From positions 1 to 38,619 of the forward strand of contig CAZVZK010000093.1 of NCBI GenBank assembly GCA_964630925.1: DNA of 38,619 nucleotides. Direction: 5' to 3'. Below the pieces are notes generated by a model that saw only the letters and a program-made list of their open reading frames with translations, had not been told where the DNA came from and made no database searches. The stretch comes from RGDT01 sp964630925 (GTDB lineage: Bacteria; Planctomycetota; Planctomycetia; Gemmatales; Gemmataceae). Both the position numbers and the translations under genes were made by a program. Of the stretch, positions 15,719 through 23,147 are shown one piece after another (the first letter of the stretch is position 1; each line of letters opens with the position of its first letter).

Positions 15719-16426
15719 TCAGCCGCCGAGCTGCTGCTTGAGCGCCCGCACCTCGCCGCGCACCGCCTCCAGCTCCGCCGTCAGCCGCGCCACCGCCGCC
15801 TCCAGCGCCGGTATCCGCGGGTCCTCCGGACGTAGTTGCGGGGGGGCCACGGCGGCCGACGCCGGCCCCGCCGCGTGGTGCCGCTTCAACGCCGCCAGCT
15901 CCTCGGGCGCGTGGAAGCCGTGCGTGATCACCGCCCCACGCCGTTCCTCCGGCGTCAGGTACGTCACGAGCTTGCGCTCCATCAACGCCTTGATGAAGCC
16001 GCGCAGCGCCTCCAGGTCGCCGATCTCGTCCATGCGGCTGGCCCGCGTCCGCAGCTCGCCCTCCGTCTGCGGGCCGCGCAGCAGCAGCTCGGCCAGGATC
16101 GCCATCTCGCGCTTATCGACGTGCCACGCCTCGTACACCAGGTGCCGCCACTTGTCCACGCGGCCCGTCATCACCTTGGTGGCGAGGCCGAGCGCCTTGA
16201 GACGCTTGAGGGCGTCCTCGACGTCGTCCTCGTCGAGGTCCATGATGGGGTCGCGGTTGGACTTCTGGTTGCTGCCGGCGACGACGGCGTTGAGCGACAT
16301 CGGGTAGGCGTCCGCCGAGGTCTTCGCCTTCTCGATCAGCACGCCCAGCGCCCGGCGCTCCGTGCTGCTGAACACCGGCCAGGGCCCGTCGATGCCGTAT
16401 TTCACCTCGTCTGACGCCGTCATCAT
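15719..16426 (-). CDS. YceH family protein (DUF480)
   Basis: The product is 235 aa. The start is ATG 16426 (MMTASDEVKYG), because upstream codons lie in a repeat. The family signature is seen throughout: STERRALGVLIEKAKTSADA, YPMSLNAVVAGSNQKSNRDP, then EDDVEDALKRLKALGL and REMAILAELLLRGPQTEGEL. Structures of DUF480 proteins show two tandem winged-helix domains, so nucleic-acid binding is likely, though the target is unknown. The last 50 residues form a coiled coil (LEAAVARLTAELEAVRGEV) after a Pro/Ala linker. The next gene on the strand, the ATP-grasp, starts 10 bp later. An inverted repeat separates this gene from pgi. Confidence 0.9.
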   Translation of the reverse strand: MMTASDEVKYGIDGPWPVFSSTERRALGVLIEKAKTSADAYPMSLNAVVAGSNQKSNRDPIMDLDEDDVEDALKRLKALGLATKVMTGRVDKWRHLVYEAWHVDKREMAILAELLLRGPQTEGELRTRASRMDEIGDLEALRGFIKALMERKLVTYLTPEERRGAVITHGFHAPEELAALKRHHAAGPASAAVAPPQLRPEDPRIPALEAAVARLTAELEAVRGEVRALKQQLGG

Positions 16427-16441
16427 CGCCCCCCCATTAGG

Positions 16442-16526
16442 AGGGATGAGGGACGAGGGATGAGGGATGAAATGAAGCCGGCTATCGGCTGTTCCTTTCA
16501 TCCCTCATCCCTCATCCCTCATCCCT
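16442..16526. repeat. ATGAGGG heptamer inverted repeat between pgi and yceH
   Basis: The left arm 16442-16472 and right arm 16496-16526 are complementary over 31 bases with one mismatch. Each arm is itself a tandem of a 7-bp unit (GATGAGG and ATCCCTC). On the minus strand it lies just after the pgi stop and just before the yceH start, so it may terminate or attenuate transcription, or protect the pgi mRNA end. Confidence 0.75.
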
Positions 16527-16534
16527 TCTGCTCG

Positions 16535-18046
16535 TCAGCGGCCCGGTTCGGAGCCGGGCCGCACCGGCTTCTCGGCTGGCGGCTCCGGCGGCTTACGCAG
16601 CGATTGTAACGTCAGCCGCCGCGACACGTCCAGCCCCGGCGCCGAGTACGGGTTCAGACCCATCAGCCGCGCCTCCACCACCGTGGCCAGCATCAGCATC
16701 TGGAGGAGCTGCCCCAGCGTGTGCTCGCTCAAAGCCGGGATGAGGATGTCGGCCATCGGGCGGGCCGTCTCCCACGCCGCCTGCGCCGCGGCCGCGTGGT
16801 GCGACTTCATCACGTCCGGCAGCGACTTGCGGTTGAGCTGGTTGAGGTCGTCCTCGTTGCGGTCGGCCATCTGCATCACGATGGGCACCGTCGCCGGCTG
16901 ATTCACCAGGAGGTTGTTGACCACCCAGGTCCGCGGCCCCTCCTGCATCGCCTGCCCGCGCACGTGCTGTCCGTGTGTCTGCACGACGGTCAGGGGCGTC
17001 GGGCCGCGCCCCTGTTTGCCGAGCGTCTCACTCACCAGCAGCTCGTACCAGTGGCCCACGCCGGCCAGCTTCCGCGTCCACACCGCCATGGCCCGGATGG
17101 GCTTGCCCGCCTCCTCGGCGAGGAGGTAATTCATCCCGGCGAATTGCAGGACGGGGTTGCGTTCGACGGGCTCTTCGAGGAAGCGCCGCGTCATCGCCTG
17201 CGCCCCCAGCAGCATGGCCCGCACGTCCAGGCCCATCACCGCCGCCGGCAGGAGGCCCGCCGGCGACAGCGCCGAGAACCGCCCGCCCACGCCGTCCGGG
17301 ATCGTCAGCACCCCGTCGTCCGTCAGCCCGTAGGCCTTGCACAGGTCGCGCAGCTTCGACGAGGGCGCGGTCACCGCCGCGAACAGCTTGGCGTGCCACG
17401 GCGAGCGCAGGCCGTAGTACTCGCTGGCCTCGCGGCGGAAGACGCGGTGGGCGATGCCCGGCTCCAGCGTCGTGCCGGACTTGCTGATGTTGACGACGGC
17501 CCAGCGCTCCTCGCGGTCCTCCGGATCGACGCACACGATCTGCAACAGGTCGAGAAGCTCCTGTAGGCCGTCGTTGTCCGCCGAGTGGCCCTCGAAATAC
17601 GCCCGCGGCGTGCCGAGACGCGTCTCCGGCGGCAGCTCGTTGTGGTGGGCGCTCTTGAGGGCCTGGAAGATGGCCGCCGGCGCGAGGTGCGAGCCGCCGG
17701 CGCCGAGGAAGACGACGCGGTCCGCCTCCTCCCGCAGGCGGTTGGCCAACGCCATAACGCGCCCGACCTCGCTGGCGTCCTGCTTGCGCCGGAAGTTGTC
17801 GAGCATCTCCTGCGGCAGGCTGATGAAGCCCGGCTCCAGAGGCAAAGCCTCGGGCGGCGGGTTGCGCATCTCGCGGTCGGCGGCCACCTGGGCGCGGCAC
17901 TGGAGCAGACGCTGATGCAGCTCCTTGAAGCGCGACGGCGACAGGAGGTGACGCGCACGCAATTCGGCGGCGGCGGTCCACTCGTCGCCGGCCGCCTGGA
18001 GGAGGCCCTGCGGGTTGTAGCTGATCGCCTCGTCGGGCAGTTGCAT
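16535..18046 (-). CDS. pgi: Glucose-6-phosphate isomerase
   Basis: The product is 503 aa. It interconverts glucose-6-phosphate and fructose-6-phosphate in the cytoplasm. The phosphate-binding SIS core shows VFLGAGGSHLAPAAIF and VVNISKSGTTLEPG; the second SIS domain shows DGVGGRFSALSPAGLLP; the C-terminal part has SEHTLGQLLQMLML with the conserved Glu-His. The usual end motif QPGVxxxK reads APGLDVSR here, so the expected active-site lysine is an arginine (about residue 476), an oddity against most family members. The C-terminus adds a Pro-rich tail. The start at 18046 has GAGG about 10 nt upstream. It is divergent from the homocysteine methyltransferase-like gene. Confidence 0.93.
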   Translation of the reverse strand: MQLPDEAISYNPQGLLQAAGDEWTAAAELRARHLLSPSRFKELHQRLLQCRAQVAADREMRNPPPEALPLEPGFISLPQEMLDNFRRKQDASEVGRVMALANRLREEADRVVFLGAGGSHLAPAAIFQALKSAHHNELPPETRLGTPRAYFEGHSADNDGLQELLDLLQIVCVDPEDREERWAVVNISKSGTTLEPGIAHRVFRREASEYYGLRSPWHAKLFAAVTAPSSKLRDLCKAYGLTDDGVLTIPDGVGGRFSALSPAGLLPAAVMGLDVRAMLLGAQAMTRRFLEEPVERNPVLQFAGMNYLLAEEAGKPIRAMAVWTRKLAGVGHWYELLVSETLGKQGRGPTPLTVVQTHGQHVRGQAMQEGPRTWVVNNLLVNQPATVPIVMQMADRNEDDLNQLNRKSLPDVMKSHHAAAAQAAWETARPMADILIPALSEHTLGQLLQMLMLATVVEARLMGLNPYSAPGLDVSRRLTLQSLRKPPEPPAEKPVRPGSEPGR

Positions 18047-18065
18047 GGCTCGCTCACCTCGGTGT

Positions 18066-18086
18066 GTGGCCGGCCCCGCCGGCCAC
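18066..18086. promoter_or_regulatory. Palindrome GTGGCCGG-N5-CCGGCCAC between pgi and the methyltransferase
   Basis: A perfect 8-bp inverted repeat lies in the 83-bp divergent spacer and directly abuts the -10-like TAGACT at 18087-18092. This position suits an operator or a short hairpin; no regulator is assigned. Confidence 0.35.
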
Positions 18087-18092
18087 TAGACT
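18087..18092 (+). promoter_or_regulatory. -10-like TAGACT upstream of the methyltransferase gene
   Basis: TAGACT lies 43 bp before ATG 18130 and is identical to the pheA -10. No good -35 hexamer is present. Confidence 0.3.
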
Positions 18093-18129
18093 ATACCTCA
18101 CCACCGCCCTACCCGCCAGGGGTCACGAC

Positions 18130-18876
18130 ATGCGCCTCATGGACGCCGCGATAGGCACCGCCCTCCTCGCCAGGGGCATCGACCCGCTGTTGGCGCCGCT
18201 GACCCACCCGCGCGACGTGGCCGCCGTCCACGCGTCCCACGTCGCCGCCGGCGCTGAGTGCGTCCTGACCGCCACGTTCCAGGCCAACCCCATCACCCTG
18301 GGCGACGACCTCGACGACGTCTGCCGCGCCGCCGTGCGTCTGGCGCGCGGCTCGGGGTCTCGCCTCGTCCTGGGCAGCGTCGGCCCGATGGGCTCGCCGC
18401 GCGACTTCCCCAGCCACGCCGCCCTCGCCACGGCCGCCCAGGCGCTGGATGGGGTGGACGCCCTGTTGCTGGAGACCTGCTCGTCGCCCGCCGCGATGGA
18501 GGCCGCCGCCTTCGTCCATCACCGCCTCGGCGTCCCCGTGTGGCTGTCTCTGGCGTATCACCACGTCGAGGGCCGGCTGGTGACGTTGAGCGGCCACGGC
18601 CCGGAGGTGTACGCCTGCCACGCCGCCCGTCACGGCGTCGCGGCGTTGGGCGTCAACTGCGGCAAGGACATCTCGCCGGCGGACTGCGCCGCCGTCGTGC
18701 GCATCTACCGCCAGGAGACGGACCTGCCGGTATTCGCGAGGCCGAACGCCGGCTCGCCGGGCGGGGAGGCGTATCCGCCGGGGTCGTTCGGGGCGCTGGA
18801 CGCGGACTGGGTGGGCGGCTGCTGCGGGACGACGGCGGATCACCTGCGGGCGATGGCGCGGAGGGACAGCTCATGA
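18130..18876 (+). CDS. Homocysteine S-methyltransferase-like protein
   Basis: The product is 248 aa from ATG 18130 (MRLMDAAIGTALLARGID), with AGGGG upstream. It is a Pfam S-methyl_trans type TIM barrel: the early DAAIGTALL strand, THPRDVAAVHASHVAAGAE, TATFQANP, LLLETCSS (Glu115-Thr-Cys), and the zinc-binding cysteines Cys177 in GVNCGKD plus Cys231-Cys232 in GGCCGTT. It is shorter than MmuM or MetH N-terminal domains (about 300) but keeps all three zinc cysteines, so it should transfer a methyl group to homocysteine or a related thiol. The methyl donor cannot be read from sequence. It is divergent from pgi, with a palindrome between them. Confidence 0.88.
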   Translation: MRLMDAAIGTALLARGIDPLLAPLTHPRDVAAVHASHVAAGAECVLTATFQANPITLGDDLDDVCRAAVRLARGSGSRLVLGSVGPMGSPRDFPSHAALATAAQALDGVDALLLETCSSPAAMEAAAFVHHRLGVPVWLSLAYHHVEGRLVTLSGHGPEVYACHAARHGVAALGVNCGKDISPADCAAVVRIYRQETDLPVFARPNAGSPGGEAYPPGSFGALDADWVGGCCGTTADHLRAMARRDSS

Positions 18877-18915
18877 CGACGGCAGACTTCCCTGCGGTGG
18901 CTCATCGACGGGGAA

Positions 18916-19188
18916 GTGGAGGAACGCGGCCCGGCAGTCTGTGACCGCCTCTCCGCCACCACGCTCACGATCCTCGCGGCCCGCGGACGCGCCCGGGGCC
19001 GCCTGGCGAGGGCCTCGGCGGCGAGGCCGGTGTCATCCTGTCCCAAGGTCATCCAGGGGATTACGAAGCCGGCGCGTGACCCGAGGGCCGTCTTCCACGT
19101 CGCCCTCACCGACGGCTTCTTCGACACCACCGGACACCGGGGGCGTCAGGCCGGGTCCCAGGGCGGCACCGCCGCCCCTCACGCTTGA
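18916..19188 (+). CDS. Doubtful small ORF after the methyltransferase gene
   Basis: The frame reads a plausible but unrecognised peptide (RWLIDGEVEERGPAVCDRL upstream of the ATG, then TTLTILAARGRARG and VFHVALTDGFFDTTGHRG). It has no ribosome site at the ATG and its end overlaps the convergent membrane-protein gene by 10 bp. It may be a decayed gene or chance coding potential in GC-rich DNA. Apart from this the 18877-19178 spacer shows nothing recognisable. Confidence 0.22.
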   Translation: MEERGPAVCDRLSATTLTILAARGRARGRLARASAARPVSSCPKVIQGITKPARDPRAVFHVALTDGFFDTTGHRGRQAGSQGGTAAPHA

Positions 19189-19559
19189 GCGGCGGCCGCG
19201 GCGGCCTTGCGGCGGCGCGCCTGGATGAAGGAGTTCACGCACGCCAGGACGAAGACGAGCGACAGGACAGCCAACCCGGCGCTCGACATCGCTTTGAACG
19301 AATTCGAGGGCTCGCCCTTGGCCATCAACATCCCCCAGTTGGCCGCGCCGCCGATGAACCCGAGCAGGCCGACCAGGGCGGCGATGTGCATGGCGTGCTT
19401 GAGGTAACTCTCATTGAGGGCGAACAGGCCGGCGATGATGAGCGGCAGGCCGAAGCCGGCCGGGATGAGGGCCGTCTTGCTGACGTAGTCCGTGGCGTGA
19501 TAGGCGTAGCCGCCCAGCCCGCACAGGAGCAGGCCGAACAGGATGCTGACGTAAGGCAT
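19179..19559 (-). CDS. Small four-helix integral membrane protein
   Basis: The product is 126 aa from ATG 19559 with GAGAGGGG at 8 nt. Hydrophobic segments at about 3-22 (VSILFGLLLCGLGGYAY), 30-49 (IPAGFGLPLIIAGLFAL), 55-75 (HIAALVGLLGFIGGAAN) and 92-112 (SAGLAVLSLVFVLACVN) predict four membrane spans. A basic Arg/Lys and alanine tail (ARRRKAAAAAAQA) would be cytoplasmic. No catalytic motif is seen. Similar short membrane proteins of unknown role are found in planctomycetes. Confidence 0.82.
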   Translation of the reverse strand: MPYVSILFGLLLCGLGGYAYHATDYVSKTALIPAGFGLPLIIAGLFALNESYLKHAMHIAALVGLLGFIGGAANWGMLMAKGEPSNSFKAMSSAGLAVLSLVFVLACVNSFIQARRRKAAAAAAQA

Positions 19560-19669
19560 GACCGATCCCCTCTCTTCTCGATGTCCTCCGGCATTGTAGA
19601 CGCCGCCACGACGGGCGGCAGGGACATGGGCCCGGCGGGGTGGGGGGCGGACGGGCGGGGGCGCGTGCC

Positions 19670-19698
19670 GTGAGGCACGCCAGGGCGGCGTGCCTCAC
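19670..19698. terminator. 12-bp hairpin downstream of the small membrane protein gene
   Basis: GTGAGGCACGCC, loop AGGGC, GGCGTGCCTCAC: a perfect stem 17 bp after the stop of the minus-strand gene at 19715. The half-site GGCGTGCCTCAC recurs near 14877-14888, by the stop of the ATP-grasp gene, so it may be a small repeat family. Confidence 0.55.
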
Positions 19699-19714
19699 GC
19701 GGGCGGCTTGTGCG

Positions 19715-19846
19715 TCAGTTGGCGTCGGGGCGTGAGAGGAGGCTGCTGATTCCGCGGACGACGGCGACCACGACCCAGAAGGCCAGGATGGCGCCGAAGA
19801 TGACCAGCCGCGCCTCGCCCGCACCGAACACGACGAAGCCCGACAT
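19715..19846 (-). CDS. 43-residue single-span membrane protein
   Basis: A short gene starting MSGFVVFGAGEARLVIF at ATG 19846, with GGGAG at 8-9 nt. Residues about 15-32 (LVIFGAILAFWVVVAVV) are a membrane span; the end (SSLLSRPDAN) is polar. A ribosome site, a clean span and a terminator hairpin directly downstream support it as real. Its function is unknown. It is divergent from the GNAT gene. Confidence 0.65.
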   Translation of the reverse strand: MSGFVVFGAGEARLVIFGAILAFWVVVAVVRGISSLLSRPDAN

Positions 19847-20017
19847 GAGTATGCTCCCGATTCGTTGTCTCGTTGTTGTTGGTTGACGCCTCTTGTACGC
19901 GGCACGCGCGGGCCTGTGACAGGCGAATGAGCCGGGTGATCGGGCCTCGGCGTGGGCGACGGCCAACAGCCCGTCGCCCGTCCCCCGATCGGATCGCCGC
20001 AGGGAGTGGGCCAGGGC

Positions 20018-20046
20018 TTGACAGGGGTGGGGATGTCCTGTGTGAT
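20018..20046 (+). promoter_or_regulatory. Sigma70-like promoter for the GNAT gene
   Basis: A consensus -35 TTGACA (20018-20023), a 17-bp spacer and TGTGAT (20041-20046, 4/6) lie 34 bp before the ATG at 20080. Confidence 0.45.
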
Positions 20047-20079
20047 GGCGCCCGGGCTGGATCCTGACTGGTCGGGCGG

Positions 20080-20547
20080 ATGACACGCATGGAACACACC
20101 ATCACGCAGGAGCAACCTGACACCGCCGACGCCACGGCCTTGATCGCGGAGCTGGAAGCGCACCTGGAGCCGCTCTACCCGCGCGAGAGCCGTCACGGCT
20201 TCAGCGTCCAGAAGCTGATCGCCGAGGCAGTCGCCTTCTTCGTCATCCGTGTGGGCGGCACCCCCGCCGGGTGTGGCGGCGTCAAACTGGTCGGCGTCGA
20301 GTACGGGGAGCTGAAGCGGATGTATGTGTGCCCACGGTTCCGCGGCCTGGGGCTCGCCAGGTCGCTGCTCGATCACCTCGCCGACTACACCAGGGGATGT
20401 GGCGTCGGCCTCCTGCGCCTGGAGACGGGCATCCATCAGCACGCCGCCATCGGGCTGTACGAGCGGACGGGCTTTCAACGTATCCCGCCTTTCGGACCGT
20501 ATCGGGACGACCCCCTCAGCCGGTACTACGAGAAGCGCATCCGGTGA
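20080..20547 (+). CDS. GNAT-family N-acetyltransferase
   Basis: The product is 155 aa. The GNAT fold is indicated by the strand AFFVIRVGGTPAGCGGVKLV, the strand ELKRMYVCPRFRG, the acetyl-CoA pyrophosphate loop RFRGLGLARSLL, and the closing LRLETGIHQHAAIGLYERTGF with the typical GLYERxGF. The final FGPYRDDPLSRYYEKRI resembles small-molecule acetyltransferases of the PhnO/YwnH-like kind. The acceptor is unknown. ATG 20080 is used; ATG 20089 is equally possible because neither has a strong ribosome site. Directly after the stop the same frame continues as a gene remnant. Confidence 0.88.
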   Translation: MTRMEHTITQEQPDTADATALIAELEAHLEPLYPRESRHGFSVQKLIAEAVAFFVIRVGGTPAGCGGVKLVGVEYGELKRMYVCPRFRGLGLARSLLDHLADYTRGCGVGLLRLETGIHQHAAIGLYERTGFQRIPPFGPYRDDPLSRYYEKRIR

Positions 20548-20832
20548 TGCCCCTGCCGCCAGGCCTGCGCCGCGGCTGAGCGGGAGTACGAGCGGCTGTA
20601 TTACGGTGGGATCATCTGCGAGCGGCGCGGGTACGCGCGGGCGCTGCAGGGTGGGCCGGGCAGCCCAGCGGCGTACCACTGGGTGCGGCAGGCGATGGAG
20701 CACTTCGAGCGGGCGGAGAAGGTGCGGCCCGCGGGGAACGACGGCTCGATCTTGCGTTACAGCGCGTGCGTGCGCTGCTCGGCGACGACTGAAGCTGGCT
20801 CCACGCCGGGCGGCCGGATAGGTCGTGGCTGA
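20548..20832 (+). pseudogene. Remnant of a planctomycete hypothetical gene, in frame with the GNAT stop
   Basis: From the codon after the GNAT stop the frame is open to TGA 20830-20832. It encodes EREYERLYYGGIICERRGYA, then AYHWVRQAMEHFERAEKV and RPAGNDGSILRYSACVR. This has the look of a conserved helical protein segment (charged helices, RPxGNDxxILR), but there is no start codon and the end degrades to Gly/Arg-rich sequence. I read it as the leftover middle of a truncated gene. Confidence 0.45.
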
Positions 20833-20845
20833 GGCCCACCAGGGC

Positions 20846-20887
20846 CGAAGCCCGACGGGAGGGCGCCGCACGCTCCTTCGGGCTTCG
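20846..20887. terminator. Hairpin between GNAT remnant and hydrolase gene
   Basis: CGAAGCCCGA pairs with TCGGGCTTCG (10-bp stem, about 22-base loop containing a minor GGAG/CTCC pairing). It lies about 43 bp downstream of the minus-strand hydrolase stop at 20931, consistent with a terminator. Confidence 0.5.
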
Positions 20888-20930
20888 CTCGGCTGGCGCC
20901 GAGCTCAACCCGACTGACAAGAATGAAGAC

Positions 20931-22787
20931 TTACTTCAACGTCACCGTCAATTTCGACGGCAGGGCCTTCGTGCGGTAGACGCGCTGCGTCGCCTTCTTG
21001 AAGTCGGCCTCCTTCGCCGTGTGGATGTCGAGGAACACCTGCGGGTTGCGGTCGGCCAGGGGGAACCAGCTCGACTGCACCTGCACCATGATGCGGTGCC
21101 CGGCCCTGAAGGTGTGGCACACGTCCTGCAGCTTCAGCCGCACGCGCGTCGGCTTGCCCGGCTCGAAGGCCGCCGGCTTCTCGTAGCTGTCGCGGAACTT
21201 GCCACGCATCACGTCGCCACGCACGAGCTGCTGATAGCCGCCCAGGCGCACGCCCGTGGGGTTCGGCTTGGGGTCGGGGTACTCGTCGGGATACACGTCG
21301 ATCACCTTCACCACCCAGTCCGAATCCGTCCCCGTCGTGGAGACGTGCAGCTCGACCTCGATGGGGCCGGCGAGGGTGACGGCCTCCTCCAGGGGCGGCG
21401 TGCGGTAGGTGAGGACGTCCGTGCGGCGCGATGCGAATCTTTGATCGGCGGTCATGTAGTCCGCCGACATGCCGACGGCGATCTTGTCGTGGAACGGGAC
21501 GGGCTTGTTCGGGTCGCTGACGTACTCGTCGTGGCGATCCTTGGCCTCGGCGTCCTCCGGGGCGTCGGAGATGTCCCAGCCGAGGGCGCCGCCGCCGTGG
21601 AGGAAGAGGTCGCGTTTCTTCGCCCCCTTCGGGGGCCAGGCGTCGTACTTGCGCCAGACGTTGGTGCCCGTCTCGAAGACCCAGGCCTTGGGGTGGACGT
21701 TGGCGCCCTTGCCCTTGAGGTGGTGCTCGAAGAAGGGCAGCTCGATCTTCTCGCGGTAAAAGTCGGAGGTCGGGGCGTCGAAGGAGACGTGGCCGAGCGC
21801 CTTGCCGTCGCCGTGGCTCCAGCCGCCGTGGTCCCACGGGCCCATGACGAGGACGTTGGCGGAGGCGGGGGAGGTGGCATCGACGGCCCGGAAGGTCTCG
21901 AGGGCGCCGAAGAGGTTCTCGGCGTCGAACCATCCGCCGACGGTCATGACGGCGGGCTTGATCTTCCTGAGGTGGGGGCGGAGGTTGCGCGCCTTCCAGA
22001 AGTCGTCGTAGGTGCCGTGCTTCATCACCTCGTTCCAGAACGGCACCTTGCCCTTGAAGTAGAGCTTCTCGGCGTTGGCGAGGGGGCCGAGGCGGAGGAA
22101 GAAGTCGTAGCCGTCGGGCGTGTCGTGCTCGAAGCGGACGACGGGCTTGCGGGTGGGGCCGTCGCGCATGCGGCCGAAGTCGGCGATGAAGTTGAAGAGG
22201 TGGGGGAGCCAGAGGACGCCGTTGCGGCGGAAGTCGTCGCCGACGAACCAGTCCACGATGGGGGCCTGGGGCGAGGCGGCCTTGAGGGCGGGGTGCGCGT
22301 CGATCATGCCGCAGGCGGTGTAGAAGCCGGGGTAGCTGATGCCCCACATGCCGACGCGGCCGTTGTGGTTGGGGACGTTCTTGACGAGCCAGTCGATGGT
22401 GTCGAAGGTGTCGGAGGACTCGTCGATGTCCTTGGCGCCCTTGGACGGGTTGTGCGGGCGCATGTTGACGTGGTCGCCCTCGGACATCCAGCGTCCGCGG
22501 ACGTCCTGGTAGACGAAGATGTAGCCGGCCTTCTGGAACAGCGGCGAAGGACGCAGATCGTCCTTGGCGCTGCCGGAGCCGTAGGGGCCGACGCCGTAGG
22601 GGGTGCGGTTGAGGAGGATGGGGTATTTCCTGGAGTCGTCCTTGGGGGCGTAGACGACGGTGAAGAGGCGGGTGCCGTCGCGCATGCGGATGCGGTGTTC
22701 GGACTTGGTGTAGGCGGCCTTGACGGCGTCGGCGCCCTTGAGGGCGGGGGGCGCGAGGAGGGCGAGGAGGACGGGGAGGGTGAGCAT
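20931..22787 (-). CDS. Exported CocE/NonD-family alpha/beta hydrolase
   Basis: The product is 618 aa from ATG 22787, preceded by GAGG. Residues 1-16 are a signal peptide (MLTLPVLLALLAPPAL). The X-Pro dipeptidyl-peptidase/CocE fold is indicated by the MRDGTRLFTVVYAP strand, the oxyanion Tyr in LLNRTPYG, DVRGRWMSEG, the nucleophile Ser151 in GMWGISYPG, the acid residue in GGWFDAENLFG and the histidine in MGPWDHGGW. The C-terminal jelly-roll domain (about 400-618, with TYRTPPLEEAVTLAGPIEVE) is typical. Family members hydrolyse acyl or amide substrates such as cocaine, cephalosporin precursors or X-Pro peptides; the substrate here is unknown. Export suggests action on external peptides or esters. 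Confidence 0.93.
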   Translation of the reverse strand: MLTLPVLLALLAPPALKGADAVKAAYTKSEHRIRMRDGTRLFTVVYAPKDDSRKYPILLNRTPYGVGPYGSGSAKDDLRPSPLFQKAGYIFVYQDVRGRWMSEGDHVNMRPHNPSKGAKDIDESSDTFDTIDWLVKNVPNHNGRVGMWGISYPGFYTACGMIDAHPALKAASPQAPIVDWFVGDDFRRNGVLWLPHLFNFIADFGRMRDGPTRKPVVRFEHDTPDGYDFFLRLGPLANAEKLYFKGKVPFWNEVMKHGTYDDFWKARNLRPHLRKIKPAVMTVGGWFDAENLFGALETFRAVDATSPASANVLVMGPWDHGGWSHGDGKALGHVSFDAPTSDFYREKIELPFFEHHLKGKGANVHPKAWVFETGTNVWRKYDAWPPKGAKKRDLFLHGGGALGWDISDAPEDAEAKDRHDEYVSDPNKPVPFHDKIAVGMSADYMTADQRFASRRTDVLTYRTPPLEEAVTLAGPIEVELHVSTTGTDSDWVVKVIDVYPDEYPDPKPNPTGVRLGGYQQLVRGDVMRGKFRDSYEKPAAFEPGKPTRVRLKLQDVCHTFRAGHRIMVQVQSSWFPLADRNPQVFLDIHTAKEADFKKATQRVYRTKALPSKLTVTLK

Positions 22788-23147
22788 GGCGGGGCCTCGT
22801 GGGTGATGCGGGGGATGGTAGGGAAAGGGGGCGCGGGTGGCTTCGGTGAGACGAAGACGCGGCCGGCGGCGTGTCGGCGGGCGGGGGCTGTGTGGCCCCA
22901 CCACTCCCGGTCTGGCCCCAGGAACGGGCCCCGTTCCTGGGCAGGCTGGAAGCGGACATCCAACCGGCCTGAGCCCAGGCGTCACATCCGTTGCATCCGC
23001 TACAGCTCGCCCAGGCCGCACGGGGCCGGCGGCCGCAGGCCGCTACGCGTGCGAAGGCCGGCCGGGGCCGTGGTAGAATCCGGAGGGTTCATGTCCCCTC
23101 CCCCATCCGGGGGGACGTGGCCGGACAGGAAACAGGAAGCCAGGTCG
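22788..23147. other. Divergent spacer with perfect palindrome and -10 motif
   Basis: Between the hydrolase and the HDOD-kinase genes there is a perfect 12-bp inverted repeat with a single central base (22917-22941, CCCAGGAACGGG then CCCGTTCCTGGG) and a -10-like TAGAAT at 23073-23078, 75 bp before the kinase ATG. The -35 match (TGCGAA) is poor. No gene is seen here. Confidence 0.4.

Noticed and set aside
21021..23147. Long plus-strand extension upstream of the HDOD-kinase.
   Set aside because: It overlaps the clear hydrolase in antisense and has low-complexity Val/Gly/Glu-rich content; the domain start and motif position favour 23148.
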